Shown here: positions 18,613-28,203 of the stretch, piece by piece | Layout: each line of letters opens with the position of its first letter | Position numbering within the stretch: the first letter of the stretch is position 1 | Virus record (IMG/VR): IMGVR_UViG_3300029448_000107 | Location: 1 to 40,801 of that record | DNA length: 40,801 nt | Direction: 5' to 3' (one strand) | From: a virus | Made by a program: the position numbers and the translations under genes | Notes under the pieces: model-generated | Told to the model about the DNA's origin: nothing | Database searches by the model: none | What the model saw: only the letters and a program-made list of their open reading frames with translations

Positions 18613-20307
18613 ATGGGACAGCTAGTGCCTGTAAGAGAATTAGGCTCTATAGGAGTTGTCACAGATATACGTCCCGCCTCCTTACCTATACCAGCTTTTA
18701 CTAGAGCAAAAAATGTACGCTTTACTGAAGGTAAAATTAGCAGAAGCCCGTTGTTTAGAGAAATAGAATTACTTAGTGTAGATCCAAGATTTGTATTTTC
18801 TATACCGTCTAATTCACAGAATACTTTTTCTTCTGTAGTAATAGTTACTAAAAATTATTCTATTTTAAAATACACAGGATCAAGCACTCTAGCTTCTATA
18901 GCTGGCTCTAGCATACCTTCAACATCAAATTCTGCTTTAGTTTTTACAGCGGCTAGTTTAGCTGATGTTATTTACATAAACAGAGAAGACAAAGTACCCT
19001 CTTACATGGCTCACGGAGGATCTACTTTTGAGGCTTTACCGAATTTTGGAGCTACTGATAGTAGCAATAATCCAATTCAGTGGAGAGCTAAAGCTATTAG
19101 ATCTTACGGTGATTTTCTTATTGCTTTAAACATGGACGAAGGTGGAACTCAGCATACTTCCAGAGTTCGCTTTTCTACTCCAGCTTTGTCAAATGCAACA
19201 CCAACTACTTGGGATGAAGGTGATACTACTGCATCTGCTGGATTCAATGATTTAGTACAAATGAAGACAGGTATAGTAGATGGTCTTTCGCTAGAAAATA
19301 AATTTATTATTTATTCTAAAGATCAAGTATGGCTAATGGAATTTGTCGGTGGTACTTTCATACATAACTTTAGAAAAATATTTAACAACTGCGGTGTAAT
19401 CAATCAAAACTGTATTGTGGAGGTTGAAGGTGTACATTATGTTTTTGACCATGACGATATCTACATTCACGATACAAACACCCGTCAAAGTATTTGCGAT
19501 CAAAGAGTTAAAAGATTTATTTTTGATGGCCTAGATACTGCTCAAACTTCAGTTTGTTTTGTCCATCATAATGTTGCTCTAAATGAAATATTATTTTGCT
19601 ATGTGTCTAACGATGATATGGCAGATTATCTTTCTACAGATGAATACACATCAAGTGATTATGAAAGAAGATGTAACAGAGCGGCAGTATATAACTATAG
19701 AAGTGAAACATGGTCATTTGTAGATTTACCTAATGTTTCTTCAGCAACTAACGGTAGCGTAGATACCTCAGAAACTTATGCTTCAATTGATTCTACAATT
19801 AGCTATAGCTCGTTTGGTGGTACATATAATACCCAAGGATCAGGCTACAACTTACACGAAATGTTTGTCGGATCTAATCTACCACATACCGATTCTACTA
19901 AGAAAATAACGCAAGCTACCTTATACGGATTAGATTTAAGTAGCACAGGATCAATACTGTCTTCTCCTATTTCTGTGGAGGGAAACAGGAGTCCATTCAT
20001 TGAAAGGCAAGGTATTGATTTAGATGAACTATCAAGTATTAGTGGATACAAAGTTATAAACAAAGTTGTACCACAGATCGAGGTGTCAGATGCGAATAAG
20101 AATTTCACATTTAGTTTTGGTTCTAGTGATTTTATTAATGGTACTCCTATCTACGGTTCCTCTATAACTTTCGATTCGGGTAATAATCATAAGATTGATA
20201 CGAGAGTATCTGGTCGTTATTTGTCTTACAAAATGACAGTAGACGATACAAAAGATTTTGACTTTTTAGGATTTGATTTTGATGTTCTCACAACTGGAAG
20301 GAGGTAA
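18613..20307 (+). CDS. Tail nozzle/tubular-type structural protein
   Basis: 564 residues, rich in beta strands and Ser/Thr/Asn, with no membrane segment. The opening MGQLVPVRELGSIGVVTDIRPASLPIPAFTRAKNVRFTEGKISRSPLFREI is typical of tail nozzle or stabilisation proteins of short-tailed phages (T7 gp12 or P22 gp10 type), and internal stretches such as NKFIIYSKDQVWLMEFVGG and VEVEGVHYVFDHDDIYIHD fit a beta-propeller. It would form the distal tail tube below the adaptor. Assignment is by pattern and position; the long separation from the adaptor gene at 34800 is notable. AAAGGAG precedes the ATG. Confidence 0.7.
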   Translation: MGQLVPVRELGSIGVVTDIRPASLPIPAFTRAKNVRFTEGKISRSPLFREIELLSVDPRFVFSIPSNSQNTFSSVVIVTKNYSILKYTGSSTLASIAGSSIPSTSNSALVFTAASLADVIYINREDKVPSYMAHGGSTFEALPNFGATDSSNNPIQWRAKAIRSYGDFLIALNMDEGGTQHTSRVRFSTPALSNATPTTWDEGDTTASAGFNDLVQMKTGIVDGLSLENKFIIYSKDQVWLMEFVGGTFIHNFRKIFNNCGVINQNCIVEVEGVHYVFDHDDIYIHDTNTRQSICDQRVKRFIFDGLDTAQTSVCFVHHNVALNEILFCYVSNDDMADYLSTDEYTSSDYERRCNRAAVYNYRSETWSFVDLPNVSSATNGSVDTSETYASIDSTISYSSFGGTYNTQGSGYNLHEMFVGSNLPHTDSTKKITQATLYGLDLSSTGSILSSPISVEGNRSPFIERQGIDLDELSSISGYKVINKVVPQIEVSDANKNFTFSFGSSDFINGTPIYGSSITFDSGNNHKIDTRVSGRYLSYKMTVDDTKDFDFLGFDFDVLTTGRR

Positions 20308-20309
20308 CA

Positions 20310-20609
20310 ATGACCTCACCATTAAAAGGCTATAAAAAGAATCCTTTACCAATTTTAAAAAGAAACAGTAACACGCAGTTATTCCCACCTGTAAATCCTT
20401 TGTCTATTAAAACTTCAGTAGGCGATAAATATTTAGGTGATGAATTACAGAGGTTAGAAAACACTTTATCTAAGGGTGATATTCCTGAAATGTCTGTAAC
20501 AAATTTTAGTGTGACTAGAACTGCTGATGCTACCACACCAGACTTAACAACTACTACTAATTTACTTATGACCCTTATTCAAGATTTAAAAGATGCGGGG
20601 GTGATTTAG
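20310..20609 (+). CDS. Hypothetical virion-operon protein
   Basis: 99 residues behind AAGGAGG. The N-terminal half is Pro/Lys/Asn-rich and extended (SPLKGYKKNPLPILKRNSNTQLFPPVNPLS); the C-terminal half is Thr-rich with a final helix (TNLLMTLIQDLKDAGVI). It resembles small linker or fibre-anchoring proteins of tails but shows no identifiable domain. The stop overlaps the GTG start of the next gene (TAGTG). Confidence 0.7.
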   Translation: MTSPLKGYKKNPLPILKRNSNTQLFPPVNPLSIKTSVGDKYLGDELQRLENTLSKGDIPEMSVTNFSVTRTADATTPDLTTTTNLLMTLIQDLKDAGVI

Positions 20610-21079
20610 TGAGCGGTTTTCTCAATATAAGTTTACGGTCAAAAATAAATAACTTTGAAAAATCTATTGAGCAAGAAAAGGCTTCTGGAAGAAAAAAATG
20701 TGCTATTGACCAAACATCTTTACGGCATTTTTTTACTGAAATTAATGAAGATTATGGTTGTGGAATGTACACCAGAGAATTGACTGTACCTAAAAATATG
20801 TCTTTTACTGGAAAAATACACAAACAATCTCACATGACTTTTTTAATGAAAGGAGAGTTATTAGTTGTATCTGAGTCTGGTAAAAAACACATCAAAGCAC
20901 CCTACACTTGGGTAACTCCAAAAGGTGCTAAAAGAGCGTTTTTTGCTATTAAAGATTCTATTCTTACTAATGTTCATTTTACTAAACATTTAGGAGAAGA
21001 AAACCTTGCAAAAATGGAGGAGGAAGTTATTGCCCCCTCTTTTACTTCTATTGGTTTGGAAGAACCAAGAGATGAATAA
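20609..21079 (+). CDS. Cupin-like protein
   Basis: 156 residues with a GTG start at 20609; the next ATG is more than 50 codons in. The central region (YTRELTVPKNMSFTGKIHKQSHMTFLMKGELLVVSESGKKHIKAPYTWVTPKGAKRAFFAIKDSILTNVHFT) has the two-strand-block layout of a small cupin: GxxHxxxHxxxLxxGxxxV, then PxxxxxPxGxxR. H75 and H78 (IHKQSHM) could bind metal. Cupin-like proteins of this kind are encoded among structural genes of several phages; whether they are enzymes or virion parts is not known to me. The last codons overlap the next small gene. Confidence 0.72.
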   Translation: MSGFLNISLRSKINNFEKSIEQEKASGRKKCAIDQTSLRHFFTEINEDYGCGMYTRELTVPKNMSFTGKIHKQSHMTFLMKGELLVVSESGKKHIKAPYTWVTPKGAKRAFFAIKDSILTNVHFTKHLGEENLAKMEEEVIAPSFTSIGLEEPRDE

Positions 21080-21218
21080 ATGGTGGACAATATGGAAACA
21101 CGCGATTGGTAACACTGTGGATCAAGATGATGCTGAAGCAATCATTCGCACTGTTATCGTTTTAATCAATGTAATCACTTGTTGTTTTATATGTATAAAC
21201 ATAGTCAAAACGTGGTGA
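21072..21218 (+). CDS. 48-residue single-TM protein
   Basis: The ATG at 21072 overlaps the end of the cupin-like gene in another frame. The product has a Trp-rich N terminus (MNKWWTIWKHAIGNTVDQDDAEAIIR) and one membrane segment (TVIVLINVITCCFICINIV). Its position between virion genes suggests a virion membrane or accessory protein, but function is unknown. A longer frame from 21006 lacks a ribosome site. Confidence 0.6.
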   Translation: MNKWWTIWKHAIGNTVDQDDAEAIIRTVIVLINVITCCFICINIVKTW

Positions 21219-21233
21219 AATTTGGAGGATATT

Positions 21234-22259
21234 ATGGGTTTTGTAGCGGCCGCAATAATCGGAGGCAGTGCTCTTGGTGCTGTAGGAGGCTACCTCGGAG
21301 GCAGAGAAGCACGAAAAGGACAAGAGGCGGCCGCAAGAGCGCAAATGGAGTCTTTTCGATTTAGTAAACCTTACATTCAAAGGTCTTATGACAATGCAGA
21401 GGATTATTTAGCTAGATCTCAAGAAATGGGCGCATACGGTGGACAGACATACGCTGGTATGAATCCATATTCGACACTAGGCAACACTTACATGGGCAAC
21501 ATGGGGCTAATGGGAGCGCAAGGTGCTTTTGATTTGTCCCAAACTGGTCAAGGTTTTGGTCAAAATTACCAAACTATGTTTGATGAAGGCGGTGCGGACA
21601 GAATGGGTGTAGCTAGAGACTACGCATTGGCAAATTCTCAACCACTTGTTGATGCCGCAATGCGAGATGACAGGAGAAATCTACTAGAAAACACCATGAC
21701 AGGAATAAACCTCGGTGCATCTGGCTCTGGAAACATGAACTCGTCCCGCGCTGGTGTTGCCGAAGGTGTTGCTATGCGAGGTTATGGAGATAGGCTTGCA
21801 GATACAACCTCAATGATAAATGCAGACTTGATGGACAAATCACTAGGCGCACAAGAAAAGCAATTTAGAGACAGAATGTTAGCAAACGAAGGTCTAAAAG
21901 GTAGTTACCTAACAGGTATTAACGCTATGGGTGCTATGGGTGACTTTATGACGGGTGCTGGTAGAAACTTTAGAAATTATGATCAAGGATACTTAGATGA
22001 CCAACGTGGTAGATTTGAAAGAGATCGTGATTTTGCTCTAGATCAGCAAATTAAGTATCAGCAAGGTATTTTAGGACAAGCAGATTACACAAGTCCTCAA
22101 AATCCTTTACAAGTAACGGCTAGTCCGTTTGCAAGTACCTTTGGTGGTGCTATGGCTGGATCTGGAATGGGCATGGACATAGCTAAATACTTGCGAGGAC
22201 AGGGAGAGCCTACAGATACAGGTTCAAATGGCTCTGGATACAGTGGAGGAGGTTTTTAA
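21234..22259 (+). CDS. Glycine-rich ejection/internal virion protein
   Basis: 341 residues from the ATG at 21234, with TTGGAGGATATT upstream. The N terminus (GFVAAAIIGGSALGAVGGYLGGREARKG) is a glycine-zipper hydrophobic helix suited to membrane insertion, followed by Gly/Ala/Asn/Gln-rich sequence with repeated MG and YG motifs (NTYMGNMGLMGAQGAF, GINAMGAMGDFMTGAG) and a charged helix. This composition is typical of DNA-ejection proteins packed in the head of short-tailed phages and released to build a channel through the envelope. It is the first of three consecutive genes of this type. Identification is by composition and order, not by a defined domain. Confidence 0.7.
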   Translation: MGFVAAAIIGGSALGAVGGYLGGREARKGQEAAARAQMESFRFSKPYIQRSYDNAEDYLARSQEMGAYGGQTYAGMNPYSTLGNTYMGNMGLMGAQGAFDLSQTGQGFGQNYQTMFDEGGADRMGVARDYALANSQPLVDAAMRDDRRNLLENTMTGINLGASGSGNMNSSRAGVAEGVAMRGYGDRLADTTSMINADLMDKSLGAQEKQFRDRMLANEGLKGSYLTGINAMGAMGDFMTGAGRNFRNYDQGYLDDQRGRFERDRDFALDQQIKYQQGILGQADYTSPQNPLQVTASPFASTFGGAMAGSGMGMDIAKYLRGQGEPTDTGSNGSGYSGGGF

Positions 22260-23983
22260 TGGCTACTGCACAAGATTTTTATAACTATAGAATGACAGGG
22301 CAATACCCTCCTTCTATTTACTCTCCTAGAGATGACGCAACAATGCGTAAAATAAGAGAGCAAGCGTTTAGAAATAAAGTTAGTGCATCAAGAAACACTC
22401 CAGAAATGATTGCGGCAAGAGTTCAAGATCAAAAAAATAAAAGGATGGAAGCTGATTCCTTCCGAAGCGCACAGAAAGATATTGATAAGAGAAATCGTCT
22501 TGCGCAATTAGGTAAAGTACGTCCTATGGGGACAATAAGTGGTATTAACTATTTAGACCCAGCTACGGGTCAACCTCATACTAGAGATATACCTAAGTCA
22601 TTGTATGAAGCTGGAAGTTTAACTGGAGATGCGGTAGTAGATCTAGGAAAAGGAATTTATGACATGGCGGCAATAGGAACGCCCCCTGTTCTTGATACTT
22701 TTGCTGATGTTACCGAGGGAGTACGTGATTTTGGTATGGGTGCTTTAGGTATGGATCAAATGCCAGAAGGTAAAAGATTTAGAAAAGGCGATGATTTTAA
22801 TCCTTTTAATGTAAAAGGTGGAATTAGATACATTAGAGATGCTTTTGGAAATATGATTGCAGAAGAGGATTTAGGTACAGTATCGGATGCTGAATTAGTT
22901 AGTGGAGGAATGAACACTATTCCAGACATGGGTGGTGCTGGAGTTCTCCGTAGACCAGATCAGTTAGAAGAAGTAGCCGAAGAAATAAATGAAGAGTTAA
23001 ACCCCGTTACTGCAATAGATACTAATGATGGTGTTCTTACTGAAAGCACTATTGTAGAAAATACACCTGAAGGCACTGAAGTTACAACAGAGACAGTAAA
23101 AGAAAAAAATGGTAAAGAAGGTGCGCTTAGTGCAATTGCCGATGCCGCTACTATTAATCTAGAAGGTACAGCTTCAGGTAACAAGAGAAACAACACAACT
23201 ATGAACATCCCTAGAACTTCTTTGGCTGAAAAGCTAATAAGAATGGGTGGCGCAGTTATGGGTGCTTCTGAGCGAGGCGGTCTAGCCGCTATGCAAGCTG
23301 GAACGTCTGCTTATGGTGCTTTGCGAGATGAAGATAGAAGATTAGCTCAACAAGAAAGAGAAAATCAATTAGCAGAGCTTCAAGCTATTCAAAGAATGAC
23401 TGCGCCTACTGCCGCAACTGCTAAACAATTAGAAAACCAAGCTGAAACAAAAAAAGCCGCTCAAATGGCTTACGATGACGCTAGTAATTTTGATTTCTTA
23501 GCAACTCAACTTGAAGCCGCTGGAGATAATGTAACTGGATTCTATGATGGAATAATTCAGAAAACAGCCGATGACATGAGAGGACATCCTAGAAGTTTAC
23601 TTAGATTAGGATTACAAAATGCAAAAGTTCAAGCGGCACTTAAAAATGTTGCCCAAACAAAAGGTGCAATATCTAACCGAGAGATGGAACTATTCTTATC
23701 TCCTTTACCTTCTTTAGTCAAAAACCAAGAACACGTTTGGATTGCTTGGTTAAAACTTCAATCTGCTTTAGCTAAAAGGGCTGGTGCAAGATTATCTGAT
23801 CAATCAAACCTTAATCCAGATGGATCGCTTATTAATAGAGTTGATTTAGATTCTGGAACGAGCGATGAAATCGAGGCTTTATATTCTGATTATATTAATG
23901 CTGTAAAAACTGCGGATGATAAAGGTTCCTCAACTCAAATATCACAGGAAGACCAAGATGCAGTAAATTTCGCAAACCAGTAG
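22259..23983 (+). CDS. Internal virion/ejection protein
   Basis: 574 residues, starting in a TAATG overlap with the previous gene. The N-terminal 60 residues are basic and helical (RDDATMRKIREQAFRNKV); about 120-240 holds a hydrophobic and Gly-rich stretch (GDAVVDLGKGIYDMAAIGTPPV); a Thr/Glu-rich acidic linker follows; the second half is Ala/Gln-rich helix (EDRRLAQQERENQLAELQAIQRM). No enzyme motif is visible. Length, helical content and location between two ejection-type genes support an internal core or ejection protein. Confidence 0.68.
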   Translation: MATAQDFYNYRMTGQYPPSIYSPRDDATMRKIREQAFRNKVSASRNTPEMIAARVQDQKNKRMEADSFRSAQKDIDKRNRLAQLGKVRPMGTISGINYLDPATGQPHTRDIPKSLYEAGSLTGDAVVDLGKGIYDMAAIGTPPVLDTFADVTEGVRDFGMGALGMDQMPEGKRFRKGDDFNPFNVKGGIRYIRDAFGNMIAEEDLGTVSDAELVSGGMNTIPDMGGAGVLRRPDQLEEVAEEINEELNPVTAIDTNDGVLTESTIVENTPEGTEVTTETVKEKNGKEGALSAIADAATINLEGTASGNKRNNTTMNIPRTSLAEKLIRMGGAVMGASERGGLAAMQAGTSAYGALRDEDRRLAQQERENQLAELQAIQRMTAPTAATAKQLENQAETKKAAQMAYDDASNFDFLATQLEAAGDNVTGFYDGIIQKTADDMRGHPRSLLRLGLQNAKVQAALKNVAQTKGAISNREMELFLSPLPSLVKNQEHVWIAWLKLQSALAKRAGARLSDQSNLNPDGSLINRVDLDSGTSDEIEALYSDYINAVKTADDKGSSTQISQEDQDAVNFANQ

Positions 23984-23991
23984 GAGTTTCT

Positions 23992-26900
23992 ATGAATGTT
24001 GGTGAACTAAAACAATTAGTTATAACCGCGCACAAAGCGGGAGACATAGAGAAAGCTACAAAACTTAGAGAAATTTACAGAAAATATAAGCATTTAGATG
24101 TACCTCAAGATCGTGACAATGCTTTTGAATATGGTATAGATCAAGGTCAAAAAGTTCTTGGTAAAGGTATTGAAGTTGTTGGTAGAGCAACTGGTATCCC
24201 AGCAATTGAACAAAAAGGTACTCAAATTGTTGAACAGCAAGATAGAGATATTGCTGAAGGAGGATACGTTCCTCAATACACTGGTTCTTTACGAGATAAT
24301 TACCGAGAAGGAGGTTTAGGACAAGCTGTAAAAGCTACAGGTGAAAGATTAGCTGAAATGGCTCCAGTAACAACCGCTTACGCTGGCGGTACTATTGGCT
24401 CTGCTCTTTTAGCAAAAGCATCTGTACCTTTAGCTCTACTTTTAGGCGGTGGTACTACTATTGCTGGTGGTGTTATGGGTGCTGGTGAAGCCGCTTTTGA
24501 ACAGGAAGAAAAACTTGGAAATTACGATGAAAAACTAGCAACTGGACAAGGTATTCTTATCGGAATTTTGGAAAGATTTGGTATTTCAAAATTAATACCT
24601 CAAGCTAAATTAAAAAATATTACTGGCAAAGAATTAGTAGAAACTCTACAGAAAACTGGTAATGTCCAAGCCGCAAAAGAAGTGACTAAAAGAATGGTTG
24701 CTGAAGGTGGAACTGAAATGGTACAGGATGCAGTATCTATAGGCGGTGCGGCTTCTAGAGGTGCTACCTATACTCAAAAAGAATTAGAAGATAGGGCAAT
24801 TGATACTTTTGTCCTTGGTACTACAAATGCTGGTGCAACAATAGGTGCTGGAAGATTAGTTTTAGGCAAGCCAGCACCTCTTAGTAACCGTCTTGTACAA
24901 GCTACTTTTGCTCAACGTCTTGATGCTACTCAAAAAGCTGGAGATCAAAATGGGAAACCTTTTAATCTTAATGATTTTGAAGTTGGATCTCGCGGTGGCG
25001 TTGTCGATCTCATGGACAAAGTTCATTCTGACATTAGCGGTGAGATAACAAACTTAGAGCAAGACTTAAAAGATCTTCTCAACCCTAATAGAAAAAATCT
25101 TACTTCCAAAGAAAAGAGTGATCGGGTAAAAGTCAAAAAAATGCTTCAACAAGCACGTAACAAAACTAAATCAGTAGTTGGCAAATCTGATTTTGAAATT
25201 TTTAAAAGATTGGTTGAAGGAACTCCAGATGGAAAAAGATTAATCAATTTAGTTATGGAATCTCAAGAACAAACTAAAATTTGGAACTCTGGATTAAAAG
25301 GTGGAATATCAAAATACACTGATAATCTTAGCCCTCTTCCCCAAGGTAATTTATATAGTGGTCAAGCGGCATTAACAAATGCTGTAAGAGGTTTAACTTT
25401 TGCTGGTGTAGCTGGTGCTACTGCTGGACAAGCTATCCCTTATCAAATTGGTGGCGTAATGGCTGGACGGGCTATTGATGCTATTACAGGTCGTAGATCA
25501 AAAGTTAAACGATACATAAACAAAAATAAAAAGAACCCAGCTTTTAAGCCTGTGGTTGGCCTTGGTGAAAGAGACAAAGATGTACTGAAAGCCGCTAAAG
25601 CTAAAGCTAAATCTCAACAAGAAGCAGAGGAAAAAATAGCTGAAAGACGAGCAAAAGCCTTCTACAACTACGAGCAAGGAAATCCACCGACAGGTACTAG
25701 CCCAGAAGGTATTTATCAAAGATTTACTGGTATGGATAGGTCTGGACTTGAGGCTACTATTGCAGAAGCACTTGCTGACCCTAACCTAGATCCATCTGTA
25801 CGAAGAGATTTAGAAAGTCTTGTAGAAAGTATGAAGTATGGAGAACAGGTTACTGGATTTTCAGTTAGACACATAAGAGGAATGGCTGAAAGAAATCCTG
25901 AGACTGTAGGTAAAAGAGTTATACGTCCTATTGAGGGAGAAAACGGTCTTCCACTAGCAATTGCTCAGTATGGCGCAGAGAATCCCGCTGTAGTAAGAGG
26001 CAGAGAAGCAAATAACGAAAGAGTGCAAGAACTTATTGCTCAACTGAAAGATGACAACTCAGTTTCGAAAGAAGACAAAGAAAATATTAATTATGTTTTG
26101 AATGAACTTTTAAAACCTTTGTCTGATCCTGTAAGAATGATTTCTACTTATGAAAAAGGTTTAATTAATAAGGGTGTACCTGTTTCTGCTGTAGAAAGAT
26201 ATATAGGTAGTTATAAGCAAATTGTAATGCAACAACAAGCACGTACAAAAGCTCAAAATACACCACCTCAAAATCCTGATGGAAGTCCTACACCTACAGC
26301 TACTCCAACAACACCTCAAGAACCTACACCTCCTGTAATTCTTGGTGCTGATGGAAGACCTTTGCGCGGAACTACACAGACAGGAGGTGCTAGACCAAAT
26401 CCTAATGTACCTGTAGAACCTGATCCTCCGTTACAAGGCGAATTACCTTTAACTCCAAAAGCTATTGTAAAGCCTACTCAGAAAGCTGTAAAAAAAGCAT
26501 TAAAAGCCGCAAAATCAGTAGTAAAACAATTTGATATTGGTAAAAAAGGAGGTCTATATCAAGATGGTGTTGCTACCGTAGCAGAACTTAGAGAATTAGC
26601 TGAAGCATTGAATTTGACTGTTTATGTTTCTAACAGTGTGGCAGAAATGAAAGCTACAGATAAAAAGTTAGGAGAAAGGTACGATCCAAACAGGAGAGGT
26701 TATCACCTACGCAAAAGCGGTCAAAAGGGAATCATTCATGTTAAAAACACTTCTGATTTACAATTTTTAATTACTTTTGCTCACGAAGTATCACACGCTT
26801 TAGAATCTAGAAAATTAAATTATAAAAATGATTTTTCAGGAGCTAGTGCATCTGGAAGACTTGAATTTGGATCGCACCCAAAAGCAAGTAAAGCATTAGG

Positions 26901-27495
26901 AACTAAAATGCCAATTTTAGAAAATTCTTGGCGCGAACTAATTCAAAAAGAAGTAGCTGAAAATAAACATTCTGTAATTAAAGCTGAGATTGATAAATTA
27001 CAAGATCAATTAAATGTATTTGTTGCCAGAAGACCATCACTAGGTACACAAGCAGTAAGACAAAGTGGATACAGAGATTTTTATCAAATGCTTGCAGATC
27101 CAGAAGCGGGAAGAAGATTTGAAGAGTTATCTAAATCAAGACAAGACAAAATAAAAAAGGAATATCTAGGAGAAGGTGGCCGCCAAAGAAAATACAGACA
27201 GTACAAGAAAAATTCTCCAGAGTTTGCAGTAGATCCAGTATGGGTTTATTTAATCAATCCAACTTTTATGAAAGAGAATTTGCCTGAGACTTCTAAGGCA
27301 ATACAAACATTTTTTAATCAAGACAAATCACATTTTCCAGTAACTTTTCAAGCTAATCCTGTAGTGACAATACTTGCAATTATTATGGCTGGTATTGCGG
27401 CTAGAGAAGGCTATGAAGAAGATGAAGAAAGTGAAGTAAACCAACCCCCGTCTAATCAACCATTACCTGAGAATATGGGGATTCTTTCAGTATAA
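23992..27495 (+). CDS. Giant internal virion protein with HExxH metallopeptidase domain
   Basis: 1167 residues, the largest complete gene here. A helical N terminus (GELKQLVITAHKAGDIEKATKLREIYRKYK) is followed by Gly/Ala-rich hydrophobic segments near 125-165 that could cross a membrane, a long helical middle, a Pro/Thr-rich linker near 755-800 (SPTPTATPTTPQEPTPP), and a C-terminal zinc peptidase-like domain. There AHEVSHALE gives H931, E932 and H935, and E1077 (SPEFAVDPVWVYL) is a candidate third ligand, as in phage and toxin metallopeptidases. A last hydrophobic segment (VVTILAIIMAGIAA) lies near the end. It is probably ejected with the DNA and may cut cell-envelope or host proteins; the target is unknown. 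Confidence 0.78.
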   Translation: MNVGELKQLVITAHKAGDIEKATKLREIYRKYKHLDVPQDRDNAFEYGIDQGQKVLGKGIEVVGRATGIPAIEQKGTQIVEQQDRDIAEGGYVPQYTGSLRDNYREGGLGQAVKATGERLAEMAPVTTAYAGGTIGSALLAKASVPLALLLGGGTTIAGGVMGAGEAAFEQEEKLGNYDEKLATGQGILIGILERFGISKLIPQAKLKNITGKELVETLQKTGNVQAAKEVTKRMVAEGGTEMVQDAVSIGGAASRGATYTQKELEDRAIDTFVLGTTNAGATIGAGRLVLGKPAPLSNRLVQATFAQRLDATQKAGDQNGKPFNLNDFEVGSRGGVVDLMDKVHSDISGEITNLEQDLKDLLNPNRKNLTSKEKSDRVKVKKMLQQARNKTKSVVGKSDFEIFKRLVEGTPDGKRLINLVMESQEQTKIWNSGLKGGISKYTDNLSPLPQGNLYSGQAALTNAVRGLTFAGVAGATAGQAIPYQIGGVMAGRAIDAITGRRSKVKRYINKNKKNPAFKPVVGLGERDKDVLKAAKAKAKSQQEAEEKIAERRAKAFYNYEQGNPPTGTSPEGIYQRFTGMDRSGLEATIAEALADPNLDPSVRRDLESLVESMKYGEQVTGFSVRHIRGMAERNPETVGKRVIRPIEGENGLPLAIAQYGAENPAVVRGREANNERVQELIAQLKDDNSVSKEDKENINYVLNELLKPLSDPVRMISTYEKGLINKGVPVSAVERYIGSYKQIVMQQQARTKAQNTPPQNPDGSPTPTATPTTPQEPTPPVILGADGRPLRGTTQTGGARPNPNVPVEPDPPLQGELPLTPKAIVKPTQKAVKKALKAAKSVVKQFDIGKKGGLYQDGVATVAELRELAEALNLTVYVSNSVAEMKATDKKLGERYDPNRRGYHLRKSGQKGIIHVKNTSDLQFLITFAHEVSHALESRKLNYKNDFSGASASGRLEFGSHPKASKALGTKMPILENSWRELIQKEVAENKHSVIKAEIDKLQDQLNVFVARRPSLGTQAVRQSGYRDFYQMLADPEAGRRFEELSKSRQDKIKKEYLGEGGRQRKYRQYKKNSPEFAVDPVWVYLINPTFMKENLPETSKAIQTFFNQDKSHFPVTFQANPVVTILAIIMAGIAAREGYEEDEESEVNQPPSNQPLPENMGILSV

Positions 27496-27515
27496 ATCCA
27501 CATAAGGAGAGTTAT

Positions 27516-27839
27516 GTGAACGCTAAATCTTTAGATTTAATACGTTATTTAAATGCAATACAAACAGTAATTGATAGCAATTTAATTTCCGATTCTGACC
27601 GCTTAAAAATTTTTTCTGAGTTAAAAGCAGAATTACCGCCCACTATGTTTTGTCCATCGAGTCTATGGACTAGGACAATCATAGAAGAAATTTTAGGAGG
27701 AAAAATAGCTGATGCAAAAAAGGAAACAACGAGCAAAAGCAGTCAAAGTATTAAAAGTCCCAAAGAACTCAAGAAAAGGAACCTCAAACCACCTAGTAAA
27801 ACTTCAGCAAACACCCGAAGGGAGAGAGCAGTTAGCTAA
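27516..27839 (+). CDS. Hypothetical protein before terminase
   Basis: 107 residues with a GTG start at 27516, supported by AAGGAG six bases upstream; the ATG two bases earlier is followed at once by a stop. The N-terminal half is helical (SLDLIRYLNAIQTVIDSNLISDSDRLKIFSELKAEL); the C-terminal 45 residues are very basic and Ser/Thr-rich (KKETTSKSSQSIKSPKELKKRNLKPPSKTS). It overlaps the small-terminase gene by 128 bases in another frame. Basic tail and position suggest nucleic-acid binding or packaging, but no family is recognised. Confidence 0.6.
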   Translation: MNAKSLDLIRYLNAIQTVIDSNLISDSDRLKIFSELKAELPPTMFCPSSLWTRTIIEEILGGKIADAKKETTSKSSQSIKSPKELKKRNLKPPSKTSANTRRERAVS

Positions 27840-28203
27840 GTGGGCAAAACTACCTAAAAAAGCGGGTCGTCCTAGAGGAGTTCCTGATGGGTTTACGCGA
27901 GAAACTATTGCACCAATCAAAGCTGAAGCCCAAATTTACGCTAAAAAGGTAGTCGAAATTATGAGTGATAAATACATCATTGAAGACCAGTATCAAAAAG
28001 AGGCATTGACCACAGCCGTAGAACTTATGCGAATGGAAGGTCAAGCAAGAGAAAGACTTGCGGCCGCACGTTTGGTTTTAGACTTTACTAAGTCAAAACC
28101 CGCTACTAAATCCGATGTTTCAATTTCAAAGGCTGAAGATTTTCTTGCCTCTTTACTAGAGGAAGAGAAAAAAGATGGAAAAGAGACTAGCGAAAATACG
28201 TAA
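27712..28203 (+). CDS. Terminase small subunit (putative)
   Basis: 163 residues. A basic N terminus (KRKQRAKAVKVLKVPKNSRKG) precedes AKLPKKAGRPRGVPDGFTRETIAPIKAEAQ, a GRPRG-type DNA-contact motif seen in small terminase subunits, and a helical region (QKEALTTAVELMRMEGQARERLAAARLVLDFTKSKPA) suited to oligomer formation. The acidic C terminus (FLASLLEEEKKDGKE) could contact the large subunit encoded directly downstream with a 29-base overlap. It would recognise phage DNA for packaging. AGGAGG lies upstream of the ATG. Confidence 0.75.
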   Translation: MQKRKQRAKAVKVLKVPKNSRKGTSNHLVKLQQTPEGREQLAKWAKLPKKAGRPRGVPDGFTRETIAPIKAEAQIYAKKVVEIMSDKYIIEDQYQKEALTTAVELMRMEGQARERLAAARLVLDFTKSKPATKSDVSISKAEDFLASLLEEEKKDGKETSENT

